A DNA stretch of 64,000 bases from Sinomonas sp. R1AF57. Lineage in GTDB: Bacteria; Actinomycetota; Actinomycetes; Actinomycetales; Micrococcaceae. Below the pieces are notes generated by a model. The model was not told where the DNA came from, did no database searches, and saw only the letters and a list, made by a program, of their open reading frames with translations. Below are positions 21,979-30,403 of this stretch, piece by piece. Where the stretch lies: contig NZ_CP022463.1 in the NCBI RefSeq assembly GCF_002224485.1, positions 814,782-878,781 of the forward strand, given 5' to 3'. Every line of letters starts with the position of its first letter. Positions within the stretch are counted from its first letter, which is position 1. The position numbers and the translations under genes were made by a program.

Positions 21979-22739
21979 GCCGCGGCCCCCTGCCGTGCGT
22001 GCCAGGCCTCCACCGGGTTGCCGAGCTCCCCGAGGCCGCCGATGCGCACGCCGACGGCGTCCCCGGCTCGCAGGGGGGCCTCGGGGCCGGGGGCCCCGGT
22101 CAGGACGAGGTCGCCCGGACCCAGCGGCATGAGCCGGGCCACGTAGGCCAGGATCTCGCCGGGGTCGCGGGCGAGGCCGGCGGTCGAGGCGCGGCTCGCC
22201 TCGACGCCGTTGACCGTCACCGTGACCTGGAGGTCGGCCGCGTCCAGCCCGGTCTCGATCCACGGCCCCACCGGGGTGAACGTGTGCCTGCTCTTGGCTG
22301 CGGTCCACAGCGGGTCGTCGCGCTGGGCGCTCCGGTCGGTGACGTCGTTGGCCACGGTGAGGCCGAGGACGCACGAGAGCAGGTCCGCCGGGCGCACCCC
22401 CGTGGTCTCCCGGCCGATCACCAGGGCGAGCTCGCCCTCGGCGACGGTCCGGCCGGCGTCGTCCGGGAGGCGCACGGCGGCGCCCGGGCCGACCACGGAG
22501 CGCGCGGCCTTCAGGAAGGCGGCCGGGGGGAGCGCCCTGTCGGCCGCGCCGGTGTTGTGTGCCATGCCGACCACCGTGCGGGGCTCGGCCGGGGCGAGCA
22601 GCCGCGCTGCCGCGGGGGAGATCCTCGTCCCGGTGTGGCGGGGCCGGGGTGCGAAGGGGTCGGCCAGTTCGGCGAACTCCTCGCCCTCCCAGCTGGCGTA
22701 GCTGGTGCCGCCGGCGTGGGCGATCCTGCAGATGCGCAT
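21975..22739 (-). CDS. Fumarylacetoacetate hydrolase-family protein
   Basis: A 254-residue protein with the FAH-fold metal site: the acidic residues in AEGELALVIGRET, GLTVANDVTDRSAQRDD and the C-terminal PGDLVLTGAPG are in the expected order. Family members act as hydrolases, 2-keto-3-deoxy-sugar-acid dehydratases, decarboxylases or oxaloacetate decarboxylases. Coupling to a KDG-type kinase and an ACS-type MFS carrier favours a role in sugar-acid breakdown. It starts 4 bp after the MFS stop. Confidence 0.83.
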   Translation of the reverse strand: MRICRIAHAGGTSYASWEGEEFAELADPFAPRPRHTGTRISPAAARLLAPAEPRTVVGMAHNTGAADRALPPAAFLKAARSVVGPGAAVRLPDDAGRTVAEGELALVIGRETTGVRPADLLSCVLGLTVANDVTDRSAQRDDPLWTAAKSRHTFTPVGPWIETGLDAADLQVTVTVNGVEASRASTAGLARDPGEILAYVARLMPLGPGDLVLTGAPGPEAPLRAGDAVGVRIGGLGELGNPVEAWHARQGAAA

Positions 22740-22743
22740 CGGC

Positions 22744-24066
22744 TCAGGACTCCGCCGTGCGGAGCGCGGACCGGGACGGCTTCGCGGTGCGCGGGCGGAC
22801 GAGCGGGATGAGCACCGCGGATCCCGCGAGGCTGACCGCCATGAGCAGGAACGAGGCGCTGCTCGATCCGGTGGCGCCGTCGAGCCAGCCCACGAGGTAG
22901 GACCCGGCGAATCCGCCGAGGGCGCCCAGGGAGTTGACGAGAGCAATCGCCGGACCGGCGACGTCGCGGGGCATGAGCTCCGGGATCGCGGCGAAGAACG
23001 GCCCGTACGGGGCGTACATCGCGGCGCCCGCGACCACCAGCAGGACGAAGGCCGCCCAGAAGTTCGAGGGCCCGATGAGGTAGGAGCCGTAGAAGGCCAC
23101 CGCGCTGAGTGCGAGCCACGGCCAGACGTACCGGTTGCGGTGGCCCGAGAGGTCCGAGAGGCGGCTGTTGACGACCATGAGGATCACCGCGAAGACGTAG
23201 GGGATGGCGGAGATGAGCCCTGTCATCCCGATGCCCTCGCCGCTCGCTGCCTTCACGATCGAGGGGAGCCAGAAGACGAAGCCGTAGACGCCGAGGCTCC
23301 ACAGGAAGTACTGCACCGACAGGATGACGACGTTTCGGGACCGCAGCGCGCTCCACAGCGAGGCGGCCGGGGTCATCGAGCGCTGCTCGGCGTCCAGTGC
23401 GTCCTCGACGTAGCTGCGCTCGTCCTTGCTGAGCCAGCGCGCCTGGTGCGGGTGGTCGGCGACGAGCGCCCGGAAGACGAAGGCCCACACGATGGCCGGA
23501 ACACCCTCGATGATGAACATCCACCGCCACGACGTCGCCTCGACGAGGTAGCCGGACACCGCGGTCAGCCAGAGGACGGTGACCGGGTTGCCGAGGATGA
23601 GATAGGTGTTGGCCCGGCCCCGTTCGGCCTTCGTGAACCAGTGGCTCAGGAAGATCACCATGGCGGGCAGGACGGCGGCCTCGACGACGCCGAGGAGGAA
23701 CCGCACCACCATGAGCCAGACGACGTCGGAGACCACGCCCTGCAGGGACGCGAGGACGCCCCAGGCGATGAGGCTCCAGAAGATCAGGGTCCGCGCGCTG
23801 CGCCGCTCGGCGTAGACGCCGGCAGGGACCTGGAACAGGAAGTAGCCGAGGAAGAACAGGGCGCCCAGGAGGGCCGAGACGCCGGCGTCCAGGTTCAGGT
23901 CGGTCTTCAGGCCGCCGGCGACGCCGATGGAGTAGTTCGAGCGGTCCAGGTACGCGAGCGAGTACGTGACGAAGGCTATCGGGAGGAGCCGTGCCCAGCG
24001 GGCCCGTCCCGGAGACGCTGCGACCGCACGGGCCGGCCCGTGGCTGGTTGCGGAGTGGTGGGTCAT
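22744..24066 (-). CDS. MFS transporter, anion:cation symporter family (sugar-acid type)
   Basis: A 440-residue, 12-helix MFS protein and the first gene of the operon. LAYLDRSNYSIGVAGGLKTDL after helix 1 and FFLGYFLFQVPAGVYAERRS in helix 2-3 match the ACS family, whose members carry galactonate, glucarate, phthalate and similar acids. An IclR-type palindrome lies 21-35 bp upstream of its start, in the gap shared with the divergent regulator. Confidence 0.9.
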   Translation of the reverse strand: MTHHSATSHGPARAVAASPGRARWARLLPIAFVTYSLAYLDRSNYSIGVAGGLKTDLNLDAGVSALLGALFFLGYFLFQVPAGVYAERRSARTLIFWSLIAWGVLASLQGVVSDVVWLMVVRFLLGVVEAAVLPAMVIFLSHWFTKAERGRANTYLILGNPVTVLWLTAVSGYLVEATSWRWMFIIEGVPAIVWAFVFRALVADHPHQARWLSKDERSYVEDALDAEQRSMTPAASLWSALRSRNVVILSVQYFLWSLGVYGFVFWLPSIVKAASGEGIGMTGLISAIPYVFAVILMVVNSRLSDLSGHRNRYVWPWLALSAVAFYGSYLIGPSNFWAAFVLLVVAGAAMYAPYGPFFAAIPELMPRDVAGPAIALVNSLGALGGFAGSYLVGWLDGATGSSSASFLLMAVSLAGSAVLIPLVRPRTAKPSRSALRTAES

Positions 24067-24086
24067 GAGATCACCTCAGTGTGATG

Positions 24087-24101
24087 TTCCATATAATGGA
24101 A
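24087..24101. promoter_or_regulatory. IclR-type operator 1
   Basis: TTCCA-TATAA-TGGAA is a dyad with a 5-base spacer (extended TTCCAT/ATGGAA) just upstream of the MFS gene and 128 bp from the iclR start. The same half-sites recur at 24193-24207. The position suits repression or activation of the leftward operon by the divergent IclR protein. Confidence 0.65.
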
Positions 24102-24192
24102 TGGCTTGTCGCCACCCGGAATCAAGTGTGCGCCTCGGTGGGGGTGGCGCACAAGGGGGAGCGACCGACTTTTTCCTCCTATCGGCACGGTC

Positions 24193-24207
24193 TCCCACAT
24201 CGTGGAA
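24193..24207. promoter_or_regulatory. IclR-type operator 2
   Basis: TCCCA-CATCG-TGGAA keeps the 5-base spacing and one exact half-site of operator 1. It lies 22 bp upstream of the iclR ATG, so it would mediate autoregulation. The centres of the two sites are 106 bp apart, about ten helical turns, which allows looping. Confidence 0.55.
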
Positions 24208-24228
24208 TGGCTCTGGCATACTGGGGGC

Positions 24229-24990
24229 ATGACGTCGACTCCTCCCGACATGGTCGGAAAGGCCCTGCTGCTCCTGACCCTGCTCGGCGACTATCCGGAC
24301 GGGGCATCCCTCTCCGAGGTGGCCAGGAAGGCAGGCTTCCCGCCGAGCACCGCCCACCGGCTGGCCACTGCCCTCGTGCGGGACGGCTACGCCTCAGTCG
24401 ACGAGGCCAGCCGGCGCTACAGCCTCGGGCTCCAGACCTTCTCCCTCGCGAGCCGTGTGGCCCACCGGCACGGATTCGCGGGGTCCGCCCTTCCGGTGCT
24501 CCGCAGGCTCGCCGACCGGACCGCCGAGAGCGCCCTCATGTCGGTGATCGACGGGCACCACCAGCTCTACGTGCACCACGTCCAGGGCAGCCATTCGGTC
24601 AGCGTCAGCGGCGAACCGGGACGGCGCGGCCCGCTCCACTGCACCTCGATGGGGAAGGTGCTCGTGGCCTTCGCGGCCGAGGCTGCCCGCAGCGAGCTCG
24701 TGGAGCATCTGGAGCTCACGGCCTTCACGCCGCACACCATCGTGGACCGGCAGCGGTTCCGGGACGAGATCGACGAGGTCTCCCGTCAGGGCTACGCCGT
24801 CGCCGACGAAGAGCACGAGGCGGGCATCCGCGCCATCGGGGTCCCCGTGCGGAATCCCGACGGCGTCACGGTGGCCGCGCTCTCCGTCGCGGCCCCGGCC
24901 TACCGTGTCAGCCGGGAGAGGCTCCTCGACTACCTTCCCGCCCTGAACGAGGCCGCGCAGGAGCTGACGGTCCGACTGCCCCCGCGCTGA
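24229..24990 (+). CDS. IclR-family transcriptional regulator
   Basis: A 253-residue regulator with an N-terminal winged helix (ALLLLTLLGDYPDGASLSEV, KAGFPPSTAHRLATALVRDGY) and the IclR effector domain (GPLHCTSMGKVLVAF, IRAIGVPVRNPDGVTVAALS). The ATG at 24229 is chosen by homology; the frame is open from 24106. It is divergent from the MFS-FAH-kinase-HPS-PHI operon and flanked by two matching operators. IclR members often sense keto or aromatic acids. It converges with the FAD monooxygenase gene, 15 bp away. Confidence 0.9.
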   Translation: MTSTPPDMVGKALLLLTLLGDYPDGASLSEVARKAGFPPSTAHRLATALVRDGYASVDEASRRYSLGLQTFSLASRVAHRHGFAGSALPVLRRLADRTAESALMSVIDGHHQLYVHHVQGSHSVSVSGEPGRRGPLHCTSMGKVLVAFAAEAARSELVEHLELTAFTPHTIVDRQRFRDEIDEVSRQGYAVADEEHEAGIRAIGVPVRNPDGVTVAALSVAAPAYRVSRERLLDYLPALNEAAQELTVRLPPR

Positions 24991-25005
24991 CCTGCCGGGA
25001 GGTCC

Positions 25006-26310
25006 TCAGCGCGGCTCGAGCCGCTCGAGCCGGCGCGCCCAGCTCGGTGCGTGCTCGGGCCGGGGTCCGATCGCGATGAGTCGGGCGGGGACGCGCTGGA
25101 GGAGCGGGAAGCGGGCCAGGAGCCGCAGGGGGAGCGGTACCCGGGTGGCCGACGTCGCGAGCGTGCCCTTCAGTGCCCGGCTCACGACGCCGCGGTGCGC
25201 AAGCCGCTGGAAGGCCTGGACGAGCCGGGTGGGCGGCAGCCGCCGCGCCTGGACCTCGGCGAGGACCTTCTCCGGCACGGGGCCGGGTGCGTGCCGCATC
25301 CACTGGCCGACGATCCGTGACGCGGCGACGGCGTCCTGGATCGCGAGGTTGATGCCCACCCCGCCGACCGGGGACATGGGGTGCGCGGCGTCGCCGATGA
25401 GGAGCAGGCCGTCCCGATGCCACTCGCGCAGGCGCTCGACGCGGACGTCGAGGAGCTTGACGTCGTCGAACGAGCCCGGCCACCGTGTGAGCCGGTCGGC
25501 GAGCCAGGGCTGCAGCCGCGCGAGCCTGGACCGGAACGCCTCAAGGCCCTCGGCGCGCAGCTGCGCGTCCTGGCCCTTGGCGATGAGGTAGCCGCACTGC
25601 CACTCGTGGCCGCGGTCGATCATGACCATGAACTCGCGCCCCGAGAGCCGGCCCACGCCGCCGTCGGGATCGCCCTCGTGGCGCGGCAGCCTGAACCACC
25701 ACACGTCGATCGGCGCCCCGAAGGTCTCGGCCGAGAGCCCCGCGGCCGCGCGCACGTCCGACCAGCGGCCGTCGCACGCGACGACGAGGTCGGCGGCGAG
25801 GAGGTGCTCGGGGAGGGGTTTCGACTCCGCTGCGCTGCGCTCAACCGGCGTGGGGCGGTAGTCGCGCCACCGCACCCCGGCGACCCGCCCGCCGTCGTGC
25901 GCCAGGCCCACCGCCTCCGCCGAGCGCAGCAGCGTGAAGTGCGGCTCGCGCTCCGCGGCGTCGGCGAGCATCTCGAGGAAGTCCCACTGCGGGACGAGGG
26001 CCACGTGCCGGTGCAGCCCGGGGAGGGAACGGCCCAGGTCCGCCAGACGCACCGTTCCGGCGTCGAGCTGGATCTCCGCCCGGTCCATGAGCCGGTGGGG
26101 GAGCTCGGCGAACGCGGAGCCCAGCCCGAGCTCGTCCAGGAGCGTCAGGGTCGACGCGTGGACCGTGTCGCCGCGGAAGTCGCGGAGGAAGTCCGGGTGC
26201 TTCTCGAGCACCACCGTCTCGATCCCGCCCCTCGCGAGCAGGAGTCCCAGGACCATGCCCGCGGGTCCGCCGCCCACCACCGCCACGCGCGTCCGCTCGG
26301 GTGCAGCCAT
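25006..26310 (-). CDS. FAD-dependent monooxygenase (aromatic hydroxylase-like)
   Basis: A 434-residue class A flavoprotein. The dinucleotide-binding start VAVVGGGPAGMVLGLLLARGG and the second FAD motif LLLIGDAAHPMSPVGGVGIN are both clear, with VACDGRWSDVR as the middle motif. Such enzymes hydroxylate phenols or modify polyketides with NAD(P)H. Its C-terminal basic region (about 350-434) is less typical. It is a single leftward gene convergent with iclR. A role in aromatic catabolism is plausible but not shown. Confidence 0.85.
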   Translation of the reverse strand: MAAPERTRVAVVGGGPAGMVLGLLLARGGIETVVLEKHPDFLRDFRGDTVHASTLTLLDELGLGSAFAELPHRLMDRAEIQLDAGTVRLADLGRSLPGLHRHVALVPQWDFLEMLADAAEREPHFTLLRSAEAVGLAHDGGRVAGVRWRDYRPTPVERSAAESKPLPEHLLAADLVVACDGRWSDVRAAAGLSAETFGAPIDVWWFRLPRHEGDPDGGVGRLSGREFMVMIDRGHEWQCGYLIAKGQDAQLRAEGLEAFRSRLARLQPWLADRLTRWPGSFDDVKLLDVRVERLREWHRDGLLLIGDAAHPMSPVGGVGINLAIQDAVAASRIVGQWMRHAPGPVPEKVLAEVQARRLPPTRLVQAFQRLAHRGVVSRALKGTLATSATRVPLPLRLLARFPLLQRVPARLIAIGPRPEHAPSWARRLERLEPR

Positions 26311-26355
26311 GGCTCCAGCGTACGCGGGGGCGCCCGGGGAGTCAGGCGACGCGTC

Positions 26356-27402
26356 CTAGTCGATCTGCTTGACCGTGATGGTCACCGGCTGGCTCGTGGT
26401 CCCCTGGTACATGGCCGTGATCCGGGAGGTCCCGGCCTTCTCGGGGTAGGCGTTGCCGTGGTCGTCCATCCGGACCGCCTCGCCGTTGTCAGAGGACCAG
26501 GACACCGCGTCCACCACCTCGGACTTCCCGGTCGTGTAGGTGACGGTCGCGGTCAGCTTCACGGGCTTGTCGCCCACGAACAGCGGGGGCACGGTCGCGG
26601 GCTCGATCTGAAGCCGCACCACCTCCGGCGGGGTCACGACGACCAGGGCGAGCGCCTCGTACGAGGCCCCGAGCGGGTCCTTGGCGGTGGCCGTCAGCAG
26701 CGCGCTGCCCGGCGCGACCCCGGTGACGGTCCCCGCCGCGTCCACCGTGGCGATCTTCTCGTCGCTGGTCTTCCACGTCAGCTGGGAGGCCGGGATGACC
26801 GAGTTGTCGCTCAGGCGCAGCTGCGCGGAGAACGCGGTGGTCAGCCCGGCCCGGACGCTCGTGCTCTCCGGGTCGACCTCCAGCGCGCGGACCGTGACCG
26901 AGGGGGTGGGGGTGAAGGTGGACCCGGGGACCACCGAGAAGGTGAGCGACGAGGTGAAGCCGCCGAACGTGGCGCTGACGGCGGTGGAACCCTCGGCGAC
27001 AGCCGTGAGCAGCCCTGCGCCGTCGACCGCGACCACGGAAGGATTCGCGCTCGACCACACCACCCCGTCCTCGAGCTGGCGGGTACGGCCGTCGCTCAGG
27101 GTGGCCTTCGCCGAGGCCTGGATCTTCAGCCCCAGCGGGAGCTGCTGCCCCGGCGCCGAGACGACGATCCCGATCACCGTCGCGGAGCGGCTGCTGTCGC
27201 CCCCGGCTGGCCCGACCAGCCGCACGATGACGAGCGCCGCCGCGGCCGCGAGCACGGCGACCGCTGTGAGGACGCTCAGGAGCGTGGCACGGTTCCGGAG
27301 CCGCTCGTGCCCGCGGGCGACGGCGCTCTCCAAGTCCGCGGGATGCCTCGCGGCGAGCTCGGTCGCCTCGGCGTAGAGCCGCTGCCGGAGCTCGCTGTTC
27401 AC
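26356..27402 (-). CDS. Membrane-anchored protein with three Big_2-like Ig domains
   Basis: A 348-residue protein with a charged cytoplasmic N-terminus (1-36), one membrane helix (about 39-63) and an extracellular part of three Ig-like repeats of Big_2 type. Each repeat carries a W-x-S-x(n)-V-V/I-x-V-D-x-x-G signature: VVWSSANPSVVAVDGAG, LTWKTSDEKIATVDAAG and VSWSSDNGEAVRMDDHG. Its ATG overlaps the stop of the sigma-like gene (ATGA, 27399-27402), so the two proteins are translationally coupled. It could be a surface sensor or adhesin whose cytoplasmic tail talks to the sigma-like partner. No recognised anti-sigma motif is visible. Confidence 0.75.
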   Translation of the reverse strand: MNSELRQRLYAEATELAARHPADLESAVARGHERLRNRATLLSVLTAVAVLAAAAALVIVRLVGPAGGDSSRSATVIGIVVSAPGQQLPLGLKIQASAKATLSDGRTRQLEDGVVWSSANPSVVAVDGAGLLTAVAEGSTAVSATFGGFTSSLTFSVVPGSTFTPTPSVTVRALEVDPESTSVRAGLTTAFSAQLRLSDNSVIPASQLTWKTSDEKIATVDAAGTVTGVAPGSALLTATAKDPLGASYEALALVVVTPPEVVRLQIEPATVPPLFVGDKPVKLTATVTYTTGKSEVVDAVSWSSDNGEAVRMDDHGNAYPEKAGTSRITAMYQGTTSQPVTITVKQID

Positions 27403-28064
27403 GGCGAACCGCTCCCGGTGGGGCCGCTGCCGAGCGAGAGCTGGGCCTGCTCGTTGGCGCGTGCGAGGCGGTCGGTGACGGTCGAGGTGGTGCTCTCAGT
27501 CAGTCCGGCGATCTCGGCGATGGTGAGCGCGGCGAAGTCATGGAGCACGACGGCGACGCGCTCGCCGATCGGCAGCTTCGCCAGGAGGGTCTTCGCCTCG
27601 GCAGGGGTCTCGGGCTGCGCCCAGCGGTCCCTCTTCTCGAGGAGCTGGACGAGCACGCACAGCGTGTAGAGCCGCAGCTGCGGCGTGACCGGGCCGCGCC
27701 AGACCTCCGCCGTCCGCGACCAGGCCGCCTCGAGGAGGGCCTTGGCCTGCTCCGGGTCTCCGCACAGCAGCTGCGCGCAGAGCTGGAGGTCCCCGCGCTG
27801 CTGCTCGAAGACGCTCTCGATGTCCTGCTGCCGCCCGGACAGCGCAGCGGTGAGCTTCAGGTCTCCCGGCAGGCCGAGCTCGATGTCCCGCACGGCGGGC
27901 ACGACGGCGGCGAGGAGGACCAGGGCCCCTGCGCCGATCGGGACGGCGGAGAGGAGCGTCGGCACGAGCCACCCGGCCGCGATCGCAGCGATCCCGACGG
28001 CGGCGACGAGGACCCGCGCTGGACGGATGGCCGCCCTGAAGCGGCGCTTCGGCAGATCGCACAT
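27399..28064 (-). CDS. Membrane-anchored protein with a sigma-70 region 4-like helix-turn-helix
   Basis: A 221-residue protein with two predicted membrane helices (about 14-32 and 40-58). After a linker, residues about 155-206 read LAKLPIGERVAVVLHDFAAL and TIAEIAGLTESTTSTVTDRL, the pattern of sigma-70 region 4. No clear region 2 is seen; residues 95-150 are helical and might be a degenerate one. A sigma-type HTH tied to the membrane is unusual. It is probably expressed with the Big_2 protein from a promoter just upstream (TAAAAT about 26 bp before the ATG). Confidence 0.72.
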   Translation of the reverse strand: MCDLPKRRFRAAIRPARVLVAAVGIAAIAAGWLVPTLLSAVPIGAGALVLLAAVVPAVRDIELGLPGDLKLTAALSGRQQDIESVFEQQRGDLQLCAQLLCGDPEQAKALLEAAWSRTAEVWRGPVTPQLRLYTLCVLVQLLEKRDRWAQPETPAEAKTLLAKLPIGERVAVVLHDFAALTIAEIAGLTESTTSTVTDRLARANEQAQLSLGSGPTGSGSP

Positions 28065-28166
28065 GACGCACCCCTGAGGTCTGGACCCATTTTACGTCCA
28101 GCAACTGGAGCAACGTGAGGGTCCACGACCGTCAGGGGTGCGCGCGGGCGTCCTTCCCGGTGCCTG

Positions 28167-29381
28167 CTAGTTCTTGACGTAGCCGTTCGGGTTGAGGACG
28201 TACTTGGTGGCGGCGCCGGCGTCGAACTCGGCGTAGCCGCGCGGCGCGTCGTCGAGGCCGATCGCCGTGGCGTTGACGTTCTTCCCGATCTGGACGCGGT
28301 CGTGGAGGATCGCCATCATGAGCCCCCGGTTGTACTTCATGACGGGGCACTGGCCGGTGGTGAAGGACAGCGACTTCGCCCACCCCGTGCCGAGCGAGAG
28401 GGACAGCGAGCCCTTCTGGGCGGACTCGTCGATGCCGCCGGGGTCGCCCGTGACGTAGAGGCCCGGGATGCCGAGGGCGCCGCCGGCGGCCGTGATGTCC
28501 ATGAGCGAGTTCAGCACGGTGGCCGGGGCCTCCTTCGCCCCCGAGCCGTGGCCCTTGGCCTCGAACCCCACCGCGTCGATGCCGCAGTCCACGAGCGGCT
28601 CGCCGAGGATCTGCTCGATCTGCTCCGCCGGGCCGCCCTTGGTCAGGTCCACGGTCTCGCAGCCGAAGCTCGCCGCCTGCTTGAGCCGGTCCGCGTTCAT
28701 GTCCCCCACGATGACGACGGCGGCGCCCAGCAGGAGCGCGCCCGTCGCCGCCGCGAGGCCCACCGGCCCGGCCCCGGCCACGTACACGGTCGAACCGACC
28801 CCGACGCCTGCGGTGACGGCGCCGTGGAACCCCGTGGGGAAGATGTCCGAGAGCATGGTCAGGTCCATGATCTTCTCCAGCGCCTGGTCGCGGTCAGGGA
28901 ACACCAGGAGGTTCCAGTCCGCGTAGGGGACCAGGACGTACTCGGCCTGGCCGCCGACCCAGCCGCCCATGTCCACGTACCCGTACGCGCTGCCGGGCCG
29001 GTCGGGGTTGACGTTGAGGCAGATGCCGGTCTTGCGCTCCTTGCAGTTCCGGCACCTGCCGCACGCGATGTTGAACGGGACCGAGACGATGTCCCCGACC
29101 TTGACGAACTCCACGTCGGGACCGACCTCGACGACCTCGCCAGTGATCTCGTGCCCGAGGACGAGGTCCTTCGGCGCGGTCGTGCGGCCGCGCACCATGT
29201 GCTGGTCGGAGCCGCAGATGTTCGTGGTGACCGTCTTCAGGATGGCTCCGTGGGGGACCTTCCGCCCCACATTCGCCGGGTTGACCCCGGGCCCGTCCTT
29301 GAGCTCGAACGTCGGGTAGTCGGTGTCGATGACCTCGACGACGCCCGGCCCCTTGTAAGCGACCGCTCTGTTGCCTGCCAT
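28167..29381 (-). CDS. fdhA: Glutathione-independent-type formaldehyde dehydrogenase (zinc MDR family)
   Basis: A 404-residue zinc-dependent medium-chain dehydrogenase. NICGSDQHMVRGRT supplies the catalytic-zinc Cys, LGHEITGEV the His-Glu, and CGRCRNCKERKTGIC the structural-zinc cysteines. The long QCPVMKYNRGLM segment, and the Rossmann motif GAGPVGLAAATGA, are typical of Pseudomonas-type FdhA. It oxidises formaldehyde to formate with NAD+. It is a single gene and fits the formaldehyde and C1 theme of the upstream clusters. The related enzyme at 48081 is a more distant MDR member. Confidence 0.87.
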   Translation of the reverse strand: MAGNRAVAYKGPGVVEVIDTDYPTFELKDGPGVNPANVGRKVPHGAILKTVTTNICGSDQHMVRGRTTAPKDLVLGHEITGEVVEVGPDVEFVKVGDIVSVPFNIACGRCRNCKERKTGICLNVNPDRPGSAYGYVDMGGWVGGQAEYVLVPYADWNLLVFPDRDQALEKIMDLTMLSDIFPTGFHGAVTAGVGVGSTVYVAGAGPVGLAAATGALLLGAAVVIVGDMNADRLKQAASFGCETVDLTKGGPAEQIEQILGEPLVDCGIDAVGFEAKGHGSGAKEAPATVLNSLMDITAAGGALGIPGLYVTGDPGGIDESAQKGSLSLSLGTGWAKSLSFTTGQCPVMKYNRGLMMAILHDRVQIGKNVNATAIGLDDAPRGYAEFDAGAATKYVLNPNGYVKN

Positions 29382-29552
29382 GGATGCTGGTCCCCTGCCT
29401 TGGTTCGGGCGGGGCCGGTGCCGACCCCGCGTGCTGATGCAGTCAATCTGCCTGGCGCGGGCCGGGCGCACGGTGCTGTGCGGGTGGCGCGCGTCACTTC
29501 TCGGCGGTACGGGCACCGTAGGCAGAGGCGCCGGGGCAGGTCAAGGCACGTC

Positions 29553-30278
29553 TCAGGCGGCGCTGAGGGGCCAGCCGGTGACCTTCTTGGGGCGCGGCGG
29601 CGCGTAGGTGCGCACCTTGGACGTGCTCAGCCCGAGCCGGACGAGGCCCTCTGCGACGGCCACGGCGGCAGCGACGCCGTCGACCACGGGGACGCCGCAG
29701 CGCTCGCGGATCCGGGCGTCGAGGCCGCTCATGCCGCCGCAGCCGAGCACGATCACCTCCGCCCTGTCGTCGCCCACCGCTGCCTCGGCCTGGGCGACGA
29801 TCTCCTTCACCGCCCGCTCGGGGTCCTCCTCGAGCTCGAGCACGCCGAGCCCGGACGCGCGCACCGAAGCGCAGCGGGCGTCGAGCCCGGCGAGCCTGAG
29901 CCGGTCCTCGATCAGCGGGACGGCCCGGTCCAGCGTCGTCACCACGGAGTACCTGTGGCCGAGGAACATCGCTGTCGAGGCGGCGGCCTCGGTGATGTCC
30001 ACGACGGGCACGTCGAGGAGCTCCTGGAGGCCCTCCCGCCCGTGCTCGCCGTAGCCGGCCTGGATCACGGCGTCGAACTCGCCCTCGTAGCGGGAGACCG
30101 CGTCCATGACCGCGACGGCGGCCAGGTAGGACTCGAAGTTGCCCTCGCACGAGTCTGCGCCGAGGCGTGGCGTGATGCCGACGATCTCCGTGCCCGCCGA
30201 TGCGGCTGCGCGTGCGGCCGCGGCGATGGAGTCGGTCATGGACTGGGTGGTGTTGACGTTGGCGACAAGGATGCGCAT
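29553..30278 (-). CDS. Aspartate/glutamate/hydantoin racemase-family protein
   Basis: A 241-residue two-domain racemase. It begins MRILVANVNTTQSMTDSI and has an active-site Cys in VILGCGGMSGL-like form. The first catalytic Cys is less obvious (possibly in GADSCEGNFESYL). Because an NCS1-type hydantoin/allantoin transporter gene precedes it in the same direction, hydantoin or allantoin racemase is the best call. The transporter and racemase are separated by a hairpin, so the racemase may be partly uncoupled. Confidence 0.85.
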   Translation of the reverse strand: MRILVANVNTTQSMTDSIAAAARAAASAGTEIVGITPRLGADSCEGNFESYLAAVAVMDAVSRYEGEFDAVIQAGYGEHGREGLQELLDVPVVDITEAAASTAMFLGHRYSVVTTLDRAVPLIEDRLRLAGLDARCASVRASGLGVLELEEDPERAVKEIVAQAEAAVGDDRAEVIVLGCGGMSGLDARIRERCGVPVVDGVAAAVAVAEGLVRLGLSTSKVRTYAPPRPKKVTGWPLSAA

Positions 30279-30330
30279 GGGGGTACCTGGCTTCTGCTGG
30301 TGAGGAGGCCCCGCAGGGGGCTGCGGTGGT

Positions 30331-30377
30331 CACGACGGCGGCGGGCCGGGCGCGGGGGCCGGGCCGCCGCCGTCGTG
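30331..30377. terminator. Intergenic hairpin between hydantoin transporter and racemase genes
   Basis: CACGACGGCGGCGG at 30331-30344 pairs with the last 14 bases ending at 30377. It lies in the 125-bp gap downstream of the transporter stop and belongs to the same CACGACGGCG-type hairpin family as others in the window. It may attenuate read-through into the racemase gene. Confidence 0.5.
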
Positions 30378-30403
30378 CTCGGGATGGCGCGTGGAGGTGG
30401 GCG

